Assembly (NCBI GenBank): GCA_013076295.1
Contig: RQOL01000689.1
Span: forward strand, 1-64,000
DNA: 64,000 bases
Direction of reading: 5' to 3'
From: Sanderia malayensis
Taxonomy: Eukaryota; Cnidaria; Scyphozoa; Semaeostomeae; Pelagiidae
Part shown: positions 55,765 to 64,000 of the stretch, in pieces
How positions within the stretch are numbered: the first letter of the stretch is position 1
Layout: the number at the start of each line of letters is the position of its first letter
Program-made: the position numbers and the translations under genes
Notes under the pieces: model-generated
The model's database searches: none
Told to the model about the DNA's origin: nothing
Seen by the model: only the letters and a program-made list of their open reading frames with translations

Positions 55765-56843
55765 TCAAGCATTTGGAAATCCATGCCTTGCATGTTTTAG
55801 AGCCGTTAGTAAAGCTGCATCAAAACTTTGTTTGCTGGAATGTACAGTTGGCAGTCTTATAATCCAGAGACACGCAGATGCCATTGGCAGTGTCTGCTCA
55901 TCATCATCTGCAAGAAACTCCACTTTGATATTTTTTGTAGTTCCTTTTTCAAGCGTACGCCAACTTGTTACAAATTCTAACAAAGCCTCAATTTGTGAAA
56001 TTTCATCATCATTAGACAAAGCTACTTCACCCTCCATGATGAATTCTTGAAACCAATTGCAGGCCTGTTGTTCTGCATGATTTTTAGGGGTTTCGATGTT
56101 TAAAAGGGCTTTGAATTCTTCAGAACCAATTGGTTTGCTGTTTCTGTGAAACATTCGATAAATTGATCTTGATGTTTGGAAAGAAAAGAAAAGAATCCAA
56201 GCATCTCTAGCCCTTTCTTGAATTCATTCATGACATCAAACCTTGTACGAACAGTTTCATTGTATATTAACTCCAGGATCAAATTGTTTTGTTTTTTATT
56301 GTTATTGCTTCTGTCATGGGCCAGTGGCTGGCATTAATTATTTGCCAATATGCCTCAGACTTCTCACTCTCCTCCAATATACTGTGGATCTGGATGTCAC
56401 TGCATGCATCATCCAGTTCTTCAATGAGGCAATGGATATTTTCTGTTCTTGCACTCAAGGGAATATCATGTTTACTCAGTTGTAAGTAAACCTCAGATAC
56501 ATCTTTTCCAAGCATTGAAAATAAGATTGCCTTTGCCAGTTTGGGAAGCATGGTGACTGGAGCATCTTGCATAGCAGTGTGAACTAACAAGGTACCTGCT
56601 ACATGAAAAAGGAAGAGCTTTGTTGTATCTTTTATAGGCAGCAAACTTATTCCATTTCCAGTGAACAGTCGTTTCCTTACCTCATCCCAGGCTAAGTTAA
56701 AAAACTCCACTTTTAATGCTCCTCCATCCACACCTTCTTCATCAACAAAAGAAATTTCCAATGTTTTTGCTATCATTTTCTTTTTGTAAAATTTCAGCAT
56801 ATCCAACCACAATGAGCCTCTCTTGACTGACAAGGTTTCAATT
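55765..56843 (-). pseudogene. HECT E3 ubiquitin ligase domain, C-terminal part
   Basis: On the minus strand this starts at the hAT-2 junction with RGSLWLDMLKFYKKK and FVDEEGVDGGALKVEFF, typical of the HECT N-lobe, and ends LPMASACLWIIRLPTVHSS near 55860-55830, where the HECT C-lobe active-site Cys is expected. The gene ends GFPNA. Two frameshifts are seen, near 56283 (A-rich run) and between 56115 and 56145. HECT enzymes carry ubiquitin as a thioester on this Cys. The closest pattern is the G2E3-like ligases that accompany mobile integrases. More of the gene continues at 59816-59914 and 63881-64000. Confidence 0.75.
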
Positions 56844-59807
56844 CAGGGTTGCCAACTGGCCTCCTGGGAGGCCAGATTCCAGAAATCTTGCCTAACTTGA
56901 AAGACTTTTGCTACGAACATTTCCATTTGGCCTCCACCTATATTTTGGCTATAAATTGGCCTGTTGTCACTTGATTACACAATTTCTGTGTTTTTTCGGT
57001 TTTGCTAATTTTATCTGCATAAAGTGCTTAGGAATTAGTATCATGATTGATGTATTGACAAAATAGATTTTGAAATAGATATTTAACTCGTCATCAAATT
57101 ACCTGTAATTGATTTTTGTTTCTGCCAATGTACAATCTATTGTTAATAATCCCGGATGAGGTGCTTGTGTGACCCAGCCAACACGTGTGGGGTCATCGGA
57201 CTGTAAGCTCATTATACGCTCCATTGCAGAAGCCAAGCCATGTAAAAATTATTCTCGAAAGTAGTACAGATAGTAAGAGCTGAGCAAAACAATTGAATAA
57301 ACTGCAAAATGGCTTCAAAATGGAAAGGAAGTTACGATACTTCAAGAAAGTATAAGAAGAGCTGGGAGAAGCAATATGTATGGCTGTCAGAATCACCAGA
57401 TGGTAAAGGGAATGCATACTGTAAACTCTGTCGTAAATCTCTTCAAGCGAAACTTTGGTCAATCTCCAAGCATGAAAGCTCTTCTGAGCACACAACTAGA
57501 ATCAAAGAAACTCAGCAAATGAGACCTTTAGCTGTAGAAAGACGCCCTCGATCAGGGACAACCAAACGGGAAGTTAAAGAAGCAGAAATTCAAATAGCTA
57601 TTGGCATAGCCTATCACTCTGCAATCCTTGCCGTTGATCATTTGGGCGAATTAATGGTTCAGCATGGAAGGGAAGTGCTTTGGGGGAAATGCAACTCCAT
57701 CATACAAAATGTAGTCAGTTGATAAAAAATGTTGTGTCACCATCTTTGAAACACGAGCTTCAAAAAGATGTAGAAGGGAAAGGTTTTGCAGTGCTCATTG
57801 ATGAGTCCACAGATGTTGCCGCGAAAAAGAACCTTTGTATATGCATTCGATACTTCAGTGAGCAAGAAATGCAAGTGGCCACAGCGTTCGTTGGAATGAT
57901 AGAAGTTGTCGAAGTGACGGGTGAAAACTTATTTCAGGCAGTGAAAACTGGTCTTCAAACGGTTGGACTAGATCTGCACAACTGCTTTGGCTTTGCAAGT
58001 GATGGTGCTTCTACAATGGTGGGGGAATGGAATTCAGTATGGTCCAGGATTCGGGAATCGTCGCCAAATTGCATACGGATGAAATGTATTTGTCATTCAC
58101 TGGCTTTGTGTGTCCAACATGCATTCGAGAAGATGCCATCGAATCTTGGCTTTCTTTTGAAGGAAATACCGAAGTGGTTTTCGAAAAGCATTTTACGAAG
58201 AGAGGCTTTCCACCAGCTCATAGACGTCATGAATCCAAATAATGAGCACGCAGGTAAACCAATGCCATTCCAGAAAATGTCTGCAACTCAAACGGATTGT
58301 CAGAGGGAAGGTGCTTTTCAACATTCTTGTCAATTGGGAGGAACTGAAAGCGTATTTTTTGGTAGAAGAGCCCAATTGTAAATCAGATGTTCGCTACAAA
58401 GCAAGAATGTTGCTGAGCTTTATTTTCATTTCCTCTCTCCAATCGTGACAGAATTTGAACGAGTTAATGCGTCATTTCAAGCCACAAATGCAGATCCTGA
58501 AGACATGGTCAAACAGCTCTTCCTGCTCCACAGCACTCTACGCTACAGAATATATGGCTCAGGCGATGAAGTTCTGCCAAACTCTCGTGTTGATTTTGGT
58601 GTGAAATTTGTCATGGAATCACAAAAGTATATTCATCATCACGGAAATTCTGCTGAAGCAAAATTGAAGGTAGAGGAAGTGTATAACCGATGCCAGAGTT
58701 TTCTCGTTGAAGCGCTTACACAGGTTGAAAATAGACTTCCTGGGAATGAAACTATTTTCAAAGGCCTCAGCTACCTGTCCCCAGCGACAGTTCTCTCTCA
58801 GGTTGACCGTGTGCCGTTTTGTTCTTTACCCATGCTTCACGTCATGGTTGATATATCATCAGTTGAAGAAGAATATCGCAGGATCCTTCATGTCGACTGG
58901 GCAGGCGAAAGCGTTTTGAATGGATTTGTCCCAAGAGATTCTGCTGAATTTTGGTGTGGAATTTTGAAGTACACATCTAGTACAGGAGAGCAACCATTCA
59001 AAAGATTGGCTCTCTATGCTTTGACAGCCCTTGCGATCCCAGTGAGCAATGCCATATGCGAGAGAGTGTTTTCACACGTCACTAATGTAAAAACAAAGCT
59101 AAGAAGCAGAATGCGTCTTGATATGCTGGATGCTGTAATCAGAATACAAGTTAATTTCAAGTTTGGGCAAAAATGTTGCCGAGATCTCAGAGTTTCACCA
59201 GAAATGATTGAGTTGTTCAATTCTGCAAACATGTACAACCAAGGAGAATCTTCTGCAGATGCAGATGAAGCTAACTTGAATGCATACTTGTGAAAAATTT
59301 TGTAACGACAATGCAACCAAAAATTTCCCAAAGCAGTAACCAAGTTTATAACATTGCTGTACTTGTTTATAATGAATTATGTTTATATATCATATATTTT
59401 TCATTTCACGGTTGCATTGTCATTATAAAATTTAATCGCTGACGTGAAGATGAACAATTCTTTGATTAACTGACTTTTGACTTTTTCAACTGCTTTTAAT
59501 AATTTAATTTTGTTGTAATATCTATTCTACTGTACTAATTTCCGTATGACTAGCGATGTAGTTTTAGTAATGGATTTGTTTTGTTTTTTTTCCAAATTTA
59601 GCAACGTTTGTTGTTGTTGTTGTTGTTTTGTTTCTTGAGTGGAAAATTTAATTAAGTCTGCATTAACTGAATGATGCATCCATGGAAATGGTTCGTTTCA
59701 AAATATAAAAACTGATCTATTTCGTGTGTTTTCTTCTGCTAAAAAATTTCGCTACATTTTTCGCTTCATGTTTGGCTACTGCTGACCAATAGGGTCTGGC
59801 AACCCTG
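56844..59807 (+). mobile_element. hAT transposon (hAT-2) inside the HECT gene
   Basis: Terminal inverted repeats CAGGGTTGCCA at 56844-56854 and its complement at 59797-59807. Target duplication TTTCAATT (56836-56843) and CTTCAATT (59808-59815), one mismatch in eight. The body (2.96 kb) encodes a BED-finger hAT transposase on the plus strand. HECT coding resumes on both sides. Confidence 0.9.
57309..59293 (+). pseudogene. hAT-2 transposase (BED-like finger, hAT dimerisation domain)
   Basis: The N-terminal zinc finger reads YCKLCRKSL...SKHESSSEH (C2H2 BED-type) at about 57415-57490. A DUF4371/RNase-H-like block with LIDESTDVAAKKNL near 57795 and FGFASDGASTMVG near 57985, then CHSLALC. The C-terminal dimerisation motif is AICERVFSHVTNV near 59050-59090. 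Three frames are used: breaks near 57715, between 58260 and 58300, and near 58440. Similar to ZBED/ZNF862-like transposases. Inactive as it stands. Confidence 0.8.
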
Positions 59808-59815
59808 CTTCAATT

Positions 59816-59914
59816 CCAACATTTGAATTATGATTTCTAAACTCTTTCAGTAACAGTGACAGAGAACAATTATCAACAGCAAAATCATTGAACAAAGTTT
59901 TCTGACTTTTTGAG
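59816..59914 (-). pseudogene. HECT gene, middle fragment
   Basis: 99 bp between the hAT-2 and gypsy insertions. On the minus strand it reads KSQKTLFNDFAVDNCSLSLL and LLKEFRNHNSN, and joins in frame to both flanking fragments when each insertion and one target copy are set aside. Confidence 0.75.
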
Positions 59915-60109
59915 TGTCATAATAAATGATATTCACTTGTATGGACGTATTTCATGACTTTTAGTTCCCTGTGGCCTGTGGCCTGTGGGCCAGTGGTTGT
60001 TGTTGTCAGCGGTCGTCTGTATCAGTGGCCGCCATGTTTGTCAATTAGGTTAGATTTATTGTTGATTAAAGCCTAACTTTAGGTCAATATCCTAGTAAAT
60101 CTTTCTATA
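59915..60109 (+). repeat. 5' LTR
   Basis: 195 bp, starting TGTCAT and ending TTTCTATA. It has an extra 7-bp copy of GGCCTGT compared with the 3' LTR and four substitutions, all in its last 25 bp. Confidence 0.9.
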
Positions 60110-60137
60110 ATTTAATCAACAACATTCTCAAGAGAAC

Positions 60138-63100
60138 ATGGATAGAGTCTTACGGCCAGAGCGACTAGAAACCGATCCAAACAGTGGGACAGCGGCGAAG
60201 GAATGGCTTCACTGGAAACATACGTTCGATAATTTCTTGGCCCTTTTACCACAAGAAGATTTAGATAAACTTGCAGTCTTATCCAATTTTGTCTCCCCAA
60301 GTATCTTTCAACGCATAGAAGATTGTGAAGATTATGAAACATCGATTGAAGCACTTCAGACTCTCTTTATCAAACCGAAAAACGAAGTCTTTGCTCGTCA
60401 TCTTTTAGCTACTAGGAGACAAGCTCCAACTGAAACATTGGACGAATATTTACAAGCCCTGAAAGCATTAAGCAAAGATTGCAACTTCAAGAACGTCACA
60501 GCTGTACAATACTGTGAAGAGAGTATAAGAGATGCATTTATTGCTGGATTACAGTCCAATATCATACGCCAAAGACTTTTGGAAAATAAAACCCTCGACT
60601 TAAAAACCATGTTTGATCAGGCTAGATCTGTTGAGTCAGCCATGAAGAGCTCTGAGTCATATTCAACTCCAAACACACTCATCAATGCTGCTATTCCTGC
60701 TGAGTATTCAAGCCCTCTAGATACCCAGGAGAATACTCTGGTTGCTGCTGTAGAAACAACTTCTTCCAGCTGCTATTTCTGTGGCAACAACAGGCACCCA
60801 CGATCTAAGTGTCCTGCAAAGGATGCTACATGTGCTAAGTGTCAGAAAAAGGGACACTATGCCAAAGTTTGCCAAAGTAAAGCTACCTCAAGGGTATCAG
60901 CATCTCTACACTCACCTGTTATAGCCGCTACTCAAAGTCCTGGGTCTCTTTCAAAGTCAACAGCTACAATCAGCCTGGGAAACTTGAATGTAAAGGCACT
61001 ATTTGACAGTGGCAGCACTGAGAGTTTCATTCACCCAAATCTAGTTAAAAGGGCTGGGCTGACTGTGAAACCATCTAGTAGTGCTGTTTCCATGGCTTCT
61101 ACGGCCTTATCCACCAATGTTACAGGAACTTGTAGAGCTAACCTTGAATACCAGAACCAGAAATACTCCAACCTTTGCTTTTCAGTCCTTCCTGGGCTCT
61201 GTGCTGATCTCATACTTGGACTTGACTTCCAGTCACAGCATGAGAGCATTACATTTCAGTATGGGGGCAGCCAACCCCCACTGTCAGTTTGCGGTTTCAG
61301 TACCCTCAACATGGATCCAGCTGAGCCTTTTGCAAATCTAACTCAGAACTGTCACCCAATTGCAAGCAAATCTCGTCGTTACAGCAGGGATGACTTAAAG
61401 TTCATCGATGGAGAGGTTGAAAGGCTACTCAAAGAAGGGATCATAGAGCCAAGCAACTCCCCTTGGAGAGCACAAGTTGTCGTGACCAAGGATGATAACC
61501 ACAAGAAGAGACTTGCTATTGACTACTCCCAAACTATTAACCGCTTCACACAGCTTGACGCCTTTCCGTTACCAAGGATAAATGACTTGGTAAATGACAT
61601 TGCTCAGTATCGAGTGTTCAGCACAATTGATCTACGAAGCGCTTACCATCAGGTTCCTCTCAAAGAGGAAGATAAGCAATACACAGCCTTTGAAGCATGT
61701 AACAAACTTTATCAGTTCACACGACTTCCATTTGGTGTCACAAATGGGGTTGCTTGCTTTCAACGTGAGATGATGAAGTTCATTGAACAAAACAATCTCA
61801 GTGCTGTATTCCCTTACTTGGATAACATCACTATCTGTGGAAAAAATCAACAAGAACATGATGCAAACCTTGAAAAGTTTCTTGCTGCAGCAAAGGAAAA
61901 GCACATCTGTTACAACAACTCAAAGAGCGTCTTTTCAATCAGGAAACTTGCTATTCTTGGATATGAAATTGAAGAAGGCATTATTCGTCCAGATCCAGAG
62001 AGACTAAGCCCTCTGCGTAACCTACCTGTGCCTCATGATTCCAAATCCCTCAACAGGTGTCTTGGTTTGTTCTCCTACTACTCTCAATGGATCCCAGAGT
62101 TCTCCAACCGCATCAAGCCACTTACAAGCTCCAAGTCATTCCCTCTGCCACCTATAGCTGTTACTGCATTTGACAACTTAAAGAAAACTGTAGAAGAAGC
62201 ATTTGTTACCGCCATTGATGAAACTGTACCGTTTGAAGTCGAAACCGACGCATCTGACGTGGCACTAGCAGCCACACTCAGTCAAGATGGCAGGCCTGTC
62301 GCTTTCTTCTCTCGTTCACTACAGGGGAGTGAGCTTAAGCATGCTTCTATAGAAAAGGAAGCACAAGCTATCATTGAAGCAATCAGGCATTGGAGACATT
62401 TCCTGACAGGAAGACATTTCACACTGAGAACTGACCAAAAGTCTGTATCTTACATGTTTGATCAGCGCAACCGTGGTAAAATAAAGAACGACAAAATCAT
62501 GTGTTGGCGGCTTGAACTAGCATGTTATAGCTTTGATATCTTATACCGACCAGGAAAGGAGAATGTACTTCCTGACACACTCTCCAGAGCAGCTTGTGCC
62601 GCTGCACTTCAAGATTCCCTGTATACCCTCCATGAGGCACTGTGCCACCCTGGTGTTACCAGGCTTAACCACTTTGTTCGTAGCAAGAACTTACCTTATT
62701 CAATGGAGGAGGTAAAGCGTGTCACAAACCAGTGTCAAATCGGTGCAGAATCTAAGCCCCAATATCACAAGCCAGAGGAAGTCCCACTCATTAAAGCAAC
62801 TCAACCATTTGAAAGAATAAATATCGACTTCAAAGGTCCATTGCCAAGCAACAATGAAAACAGGTATTTCTTGAACGTAGTGGATGAATATTCAAGATTC
62901 CCTTTTTTGTTCCCATGCTCAGATATATCAACTTCTACAGTAATCAAGTGCTTCACTACTCTATTCTCCTTGGTTGGCATGCCAGCATATGTACACTCAG
63001 ACCGTGGTACATCCTTCATGAGTCATGAGCTAAAAGCATTTCTAAGAGGAAAAGGGATCGCCACAAGTCGTACAACAAGCTACAACCCAGCTGGAAATGG

Positions 63101-63251
63101 TCAGGTTGACAGATATAATGGTATCGTTTGGAAGGCTATCGAAACATCCTTGAAATCTAAGAATTTACATACCAAGTATTGGCAGGTTGTTCTACCTGAT
63201 GCTCTCCATTCCATACGGTCATTGCTCTGTACTGCCACAAACGAGACATGA
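60138..63251 (+). CDS. Gypsy gag-pol polyprotein
   Basis: 1,037 codons, open throughout. Gag is about residues 1-205. Two CCHC knuckles (CYFCGNNRHPRSKC and CAKCQKKGHYAKVC) are near 211-247. The aspartic protease motif ALFDSGSTESF is near 285. Reverse transcriptase has RLAIDYSQTIN, FSTIDLRSAYHQV, FTRLPFGVTNG and PYLDNITICG near 558. RNase H has ETDASDVAL near 702, EKEAQA and RTDQKS. Integrase has a partial HHCC zinc site and INIDFKGP, HSDRGTSF and GNGQVDRYNG. Oddities: YLDN in place of YLDD, one zinc Cys replaced by Gly (CQIG), and Asp in place of the catalytic Glu of integrase. The frame ends early in a short insertion near 63243-63253. Confidence 0.9.
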   Translation: MDRVLRPERLETDPNSGTAAKEWLHWKHTFDNFLALLPQEDLDKLAVLSNFVSPSIFQRIEDCEDYETSIEALQTLFIKPKNEVFARHLLATRRQAPTETLDEYLQALKALSKDCNFKNVTAVQYCEESIRDAFIAGLQSNIIRQRLLENKTLDLKTMFDQARSVESAMKSSESYSTPNTLINAAIPAEYSSPLDTQENTLVAAVETTSSSCYFCGNNRHPRSKCPAKDATCAKCQKKGHYAKVCQSKATSRVSASLHSPVIAATQSPGSLSKSTATISLGNLNVKALFDSGSTESFIHPNLVKRAGLTVKPSSSAVSMASTALSTNVTGTCRANLEYQNQKYSNLCFSVLPGLCADLILGLDFQSQHESITFQYGGSQPPLSVCGFSTLNMDPAEPFANLTQNCHPIASKSRRYSRDDLKFIDGEVERLLKEGIIEPSNSPWRAQVVVTKDDNHKKRLAIDYSQTINRFTQLDAFPLPRINDLVNDIAQYRVFSTIDLRSAYHQVPLKEEDKQYTAFEACNKLYQFTRLPFGVTNGVACFQREMMKFIEQNNLSAVFPYLDNITICGKNQQEHDANLEKFLAAAKEKHICYNNSKSVFSIRKLAILGYEIEEGIIRPDPERLSPLRNLPVPHDSKSLNRCLGLFSYYSQWIPEFSNRIKPLTSSKSFPLPPIAVTAFDNLKKTVEEAFVTAIDETVPFEVETDASDVALAATLSQDGRPVAFFSRSLQGSELKHASIEKEAQAIIEAIRHWRHFLTGRHFTLRTDQKSVSYMFDQRNRGKIKNDKIMCWRLELACYSFDILYRPGKENVLPDTLSRAACAAALQDSLYTLHEALCHPGVTRLNHFVRSKNLPYSMEEVKRVTNQCQIGAESKPQYHKPEEVPLIKATQPFERINIDFKGPLPSNNENRYFLNVVDEYSRFPFLFPCSDISTSTVIKCFTTLFSLVGMPAYVHSDRGTSFMSHELKAFLRGKGIATSRTTSYNPAGNGQVDRYNGIVWKAIETSLKSKNLHTKYWQVVLPDALHSIRSLLCTATNET

Positions 63252-63269
63252 ACATAACCTCATGAGCGT

Positions 63270-63641
63270 ATGTTCAGGTTTCCTAGACGATCTTCTTCTG
63301 GTGCATCGGTACCTACCTGGATGGCAGAGCCCGGTGCTGTGCTCCTCAAGCGTCATGTCCGCACAAATAAAACTGAACCATTAGTTGATGAGGTGGAGCT
63401 TCTCCAGGCAAACCCCCACTATGCCTTTGTACGTTATTCTGATGGTAGAGAGACAACTGTGTCGACAAAGCATCTTGCACCTAAACCCCCATCTACAAGT
63501 CCAGTTCAAGTTCAGCCTCAAGATTGTGTGCCAGAAACTACAACTGTAGATTCTTCTGTACAACAAGACATACCAACAACAACCAACCAAGCCAGTATAC
63601 CTGCTAATTCTGAGCACACCCTTCTGCGGCGCTCTGAGTGA
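63270..63641 (+). pseudogene. Gypsy integrase C-terminal tail, shifted frame
   Basis: Continues the polyprotein in another frame: MFRFPRRSSSGASVPTWM, then a region with VDEVELLQANPHYAFVRYSD, the usual GPY/F-like end of this group, and a Pro/Thr-rich tail. A small insertion just upstream causes the shift. Confidence 0.75.
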
Positions 63642-63687
63642 ATCAGGCGTCCCATCGATAGACTTGATATTTAAAGGACAGGGTGAA

Positions 63688-63875
63688 TGTCATAATAAAT
63701 GATATTCACTTGTATGGACGTATTTCATGACTTTTAGTTCCCTGTGGCCTGTGGGCCAGTGGTTGTTGTTGTCAGCGGTCGTCTGTATCAGTGGCCGCCA
63801 TGTTTGTCAATTAGGTTAGATTTATTGTTGATTAAAGCCTAACTTTAGGTCAATATCGTAGTTAATGTTTCTACA
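63688..63875 (+). repeat. 3' LTR
   Basis: 188 bp, TG...CA ends (TGTCAT to TTTCTACA). Otherwise nearly identical to the 5' LTR. Confidence 0.9.
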
Positions 63876-63880
63876 TTGAG

Positions 63881-64000
63881 ACTTCAGATTTATCAGGTTT
63901 CTGACAAGGCTGCCTATCAGGGGAGCTTTCTAGCAATTCTGTAATAGCATCTCCAATTGATGATACACCAATGAGTGATACATGTACCTGTTTGGGGGAA
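63881..64000 (-). pseudogene. HECT gene, upstream fragment, leaves window
   Basis: On the minus strand open across the visible 120 bp: SPKQVHVSLIGVSSIGDAIT, then ELLESSPDRQPCQKPDKSEV. It joins in frame to 59914 when the gypsy element and one TTGAG are set aside. The gene continues beyond the right edge. Confidence 0.65.

Larger units (their letters stand above)
59915..63875 (+). mobile_element. Ty3/gypsy LTR retrotransposon
   Basis: LTRs at 59915-60109 (195 bp) and 63688-63875 (188 bp), both starting TGTCATAATAAATG. Perfect 5-bp target duplication TTGAG at 59910-59914 and 63876-63880. Internal gag-pol on the plus strand. A purine-rich tract AAAGGACAGGGTGAA precedes the 3' LTR. No TGG-type tRNA primer-binding site is seen after the 5' LTR. 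Total 3,961 bp. Confidence 0.95.

Noticed and set aside
1..64000. tRNA or rRNA genes
   Set aside because: No cloverleaf-like or rRNA-like stretch recognised by eye; a covariance-model scan was not possible.

Overview
The window is eukaryotic DNA and almost entirely mobile elements, with little or no intact host gene. Short GT-AG introns inside coding regions, Helitrons, hAT transposons, a Ty3/gypsy retrotransposon, a DDE-integrase/HECT-ligase pair and a small island resembling a DNA-virus or Polinton insertion point to an invertebrate metazoan, probably marine (sponge- or cnidarian-like). The sequence alone does not fix the phylum. I see no tRNA, rRNA or CRISPR array. A run of 100 N at 43690-43789 is an assembly gap.

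Layout. 1-6982: Helitron A (+), a Rep-helicase gene and long 3' noncoding tail, ending in CTAG followed by T. 6984-8180: a small tandem repeat and unassigned DNA. About 8181-21039: Helitron B (-), split by two later insertions: a non-autonomous Helitron in the helicase (10031-12934) and a hAT transposon (15371-18771) exactly in the codons of the HUH motif. 21040-28066: a nest of non-autonomous Helitrons (N1, N2, N3) carrying a roughly 100-copy 14-bp array, TATG microsatellites and a 114-bp minisatellite. 28181-43466: Helitron D (-), which I read as one 15.3-kb element. Its two flanks (28067-28180 and 43467-43689) are the two halves of one repeat (F). D carries a second internal 3' end at 39877 followed by an inverted copy of F.

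43790-47998: an island of small genes, mostly on the minus strand, consistent with an endogenous adintovirus/Polinton-like insertion: a very basic core-like protein, a possible Bcl-2-fold protein, a zinc-ribbon protein, and three copies of a promoter-like repeat with a perfect heat-shock element. 49690-51450: a second copy of the N2 element and its 14-bp array. 53579-53826: an orphan Helitron N-terminal exon. 54169-64000: a DDE integrase gene (+) facing a HECT E3 ligase gene (-) tail to tail. The HECT gene is cut by a hAT element (56844-59807) and a gypsy LTR retrotransposon (59915-63875).

How the parts relate. Autonomous Helitrons A and D and the non-autonomous copies share one 3'-terminal block of about 90 bp, so the small elements look like substrates of the A/D/B-type Rep-helicase. 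The 114-bp minisatellite unit contains a version of the start of that block, including the hairpin GCGCAC-TTC-GTGCGC. All three Rep-helicase genes in view are broken by stops, frameshifts or deletions. Nesting gives a relative chronology: Helitron B and the HECT gene are older than the elements inside them, and D is younger than the F repeat it splits.
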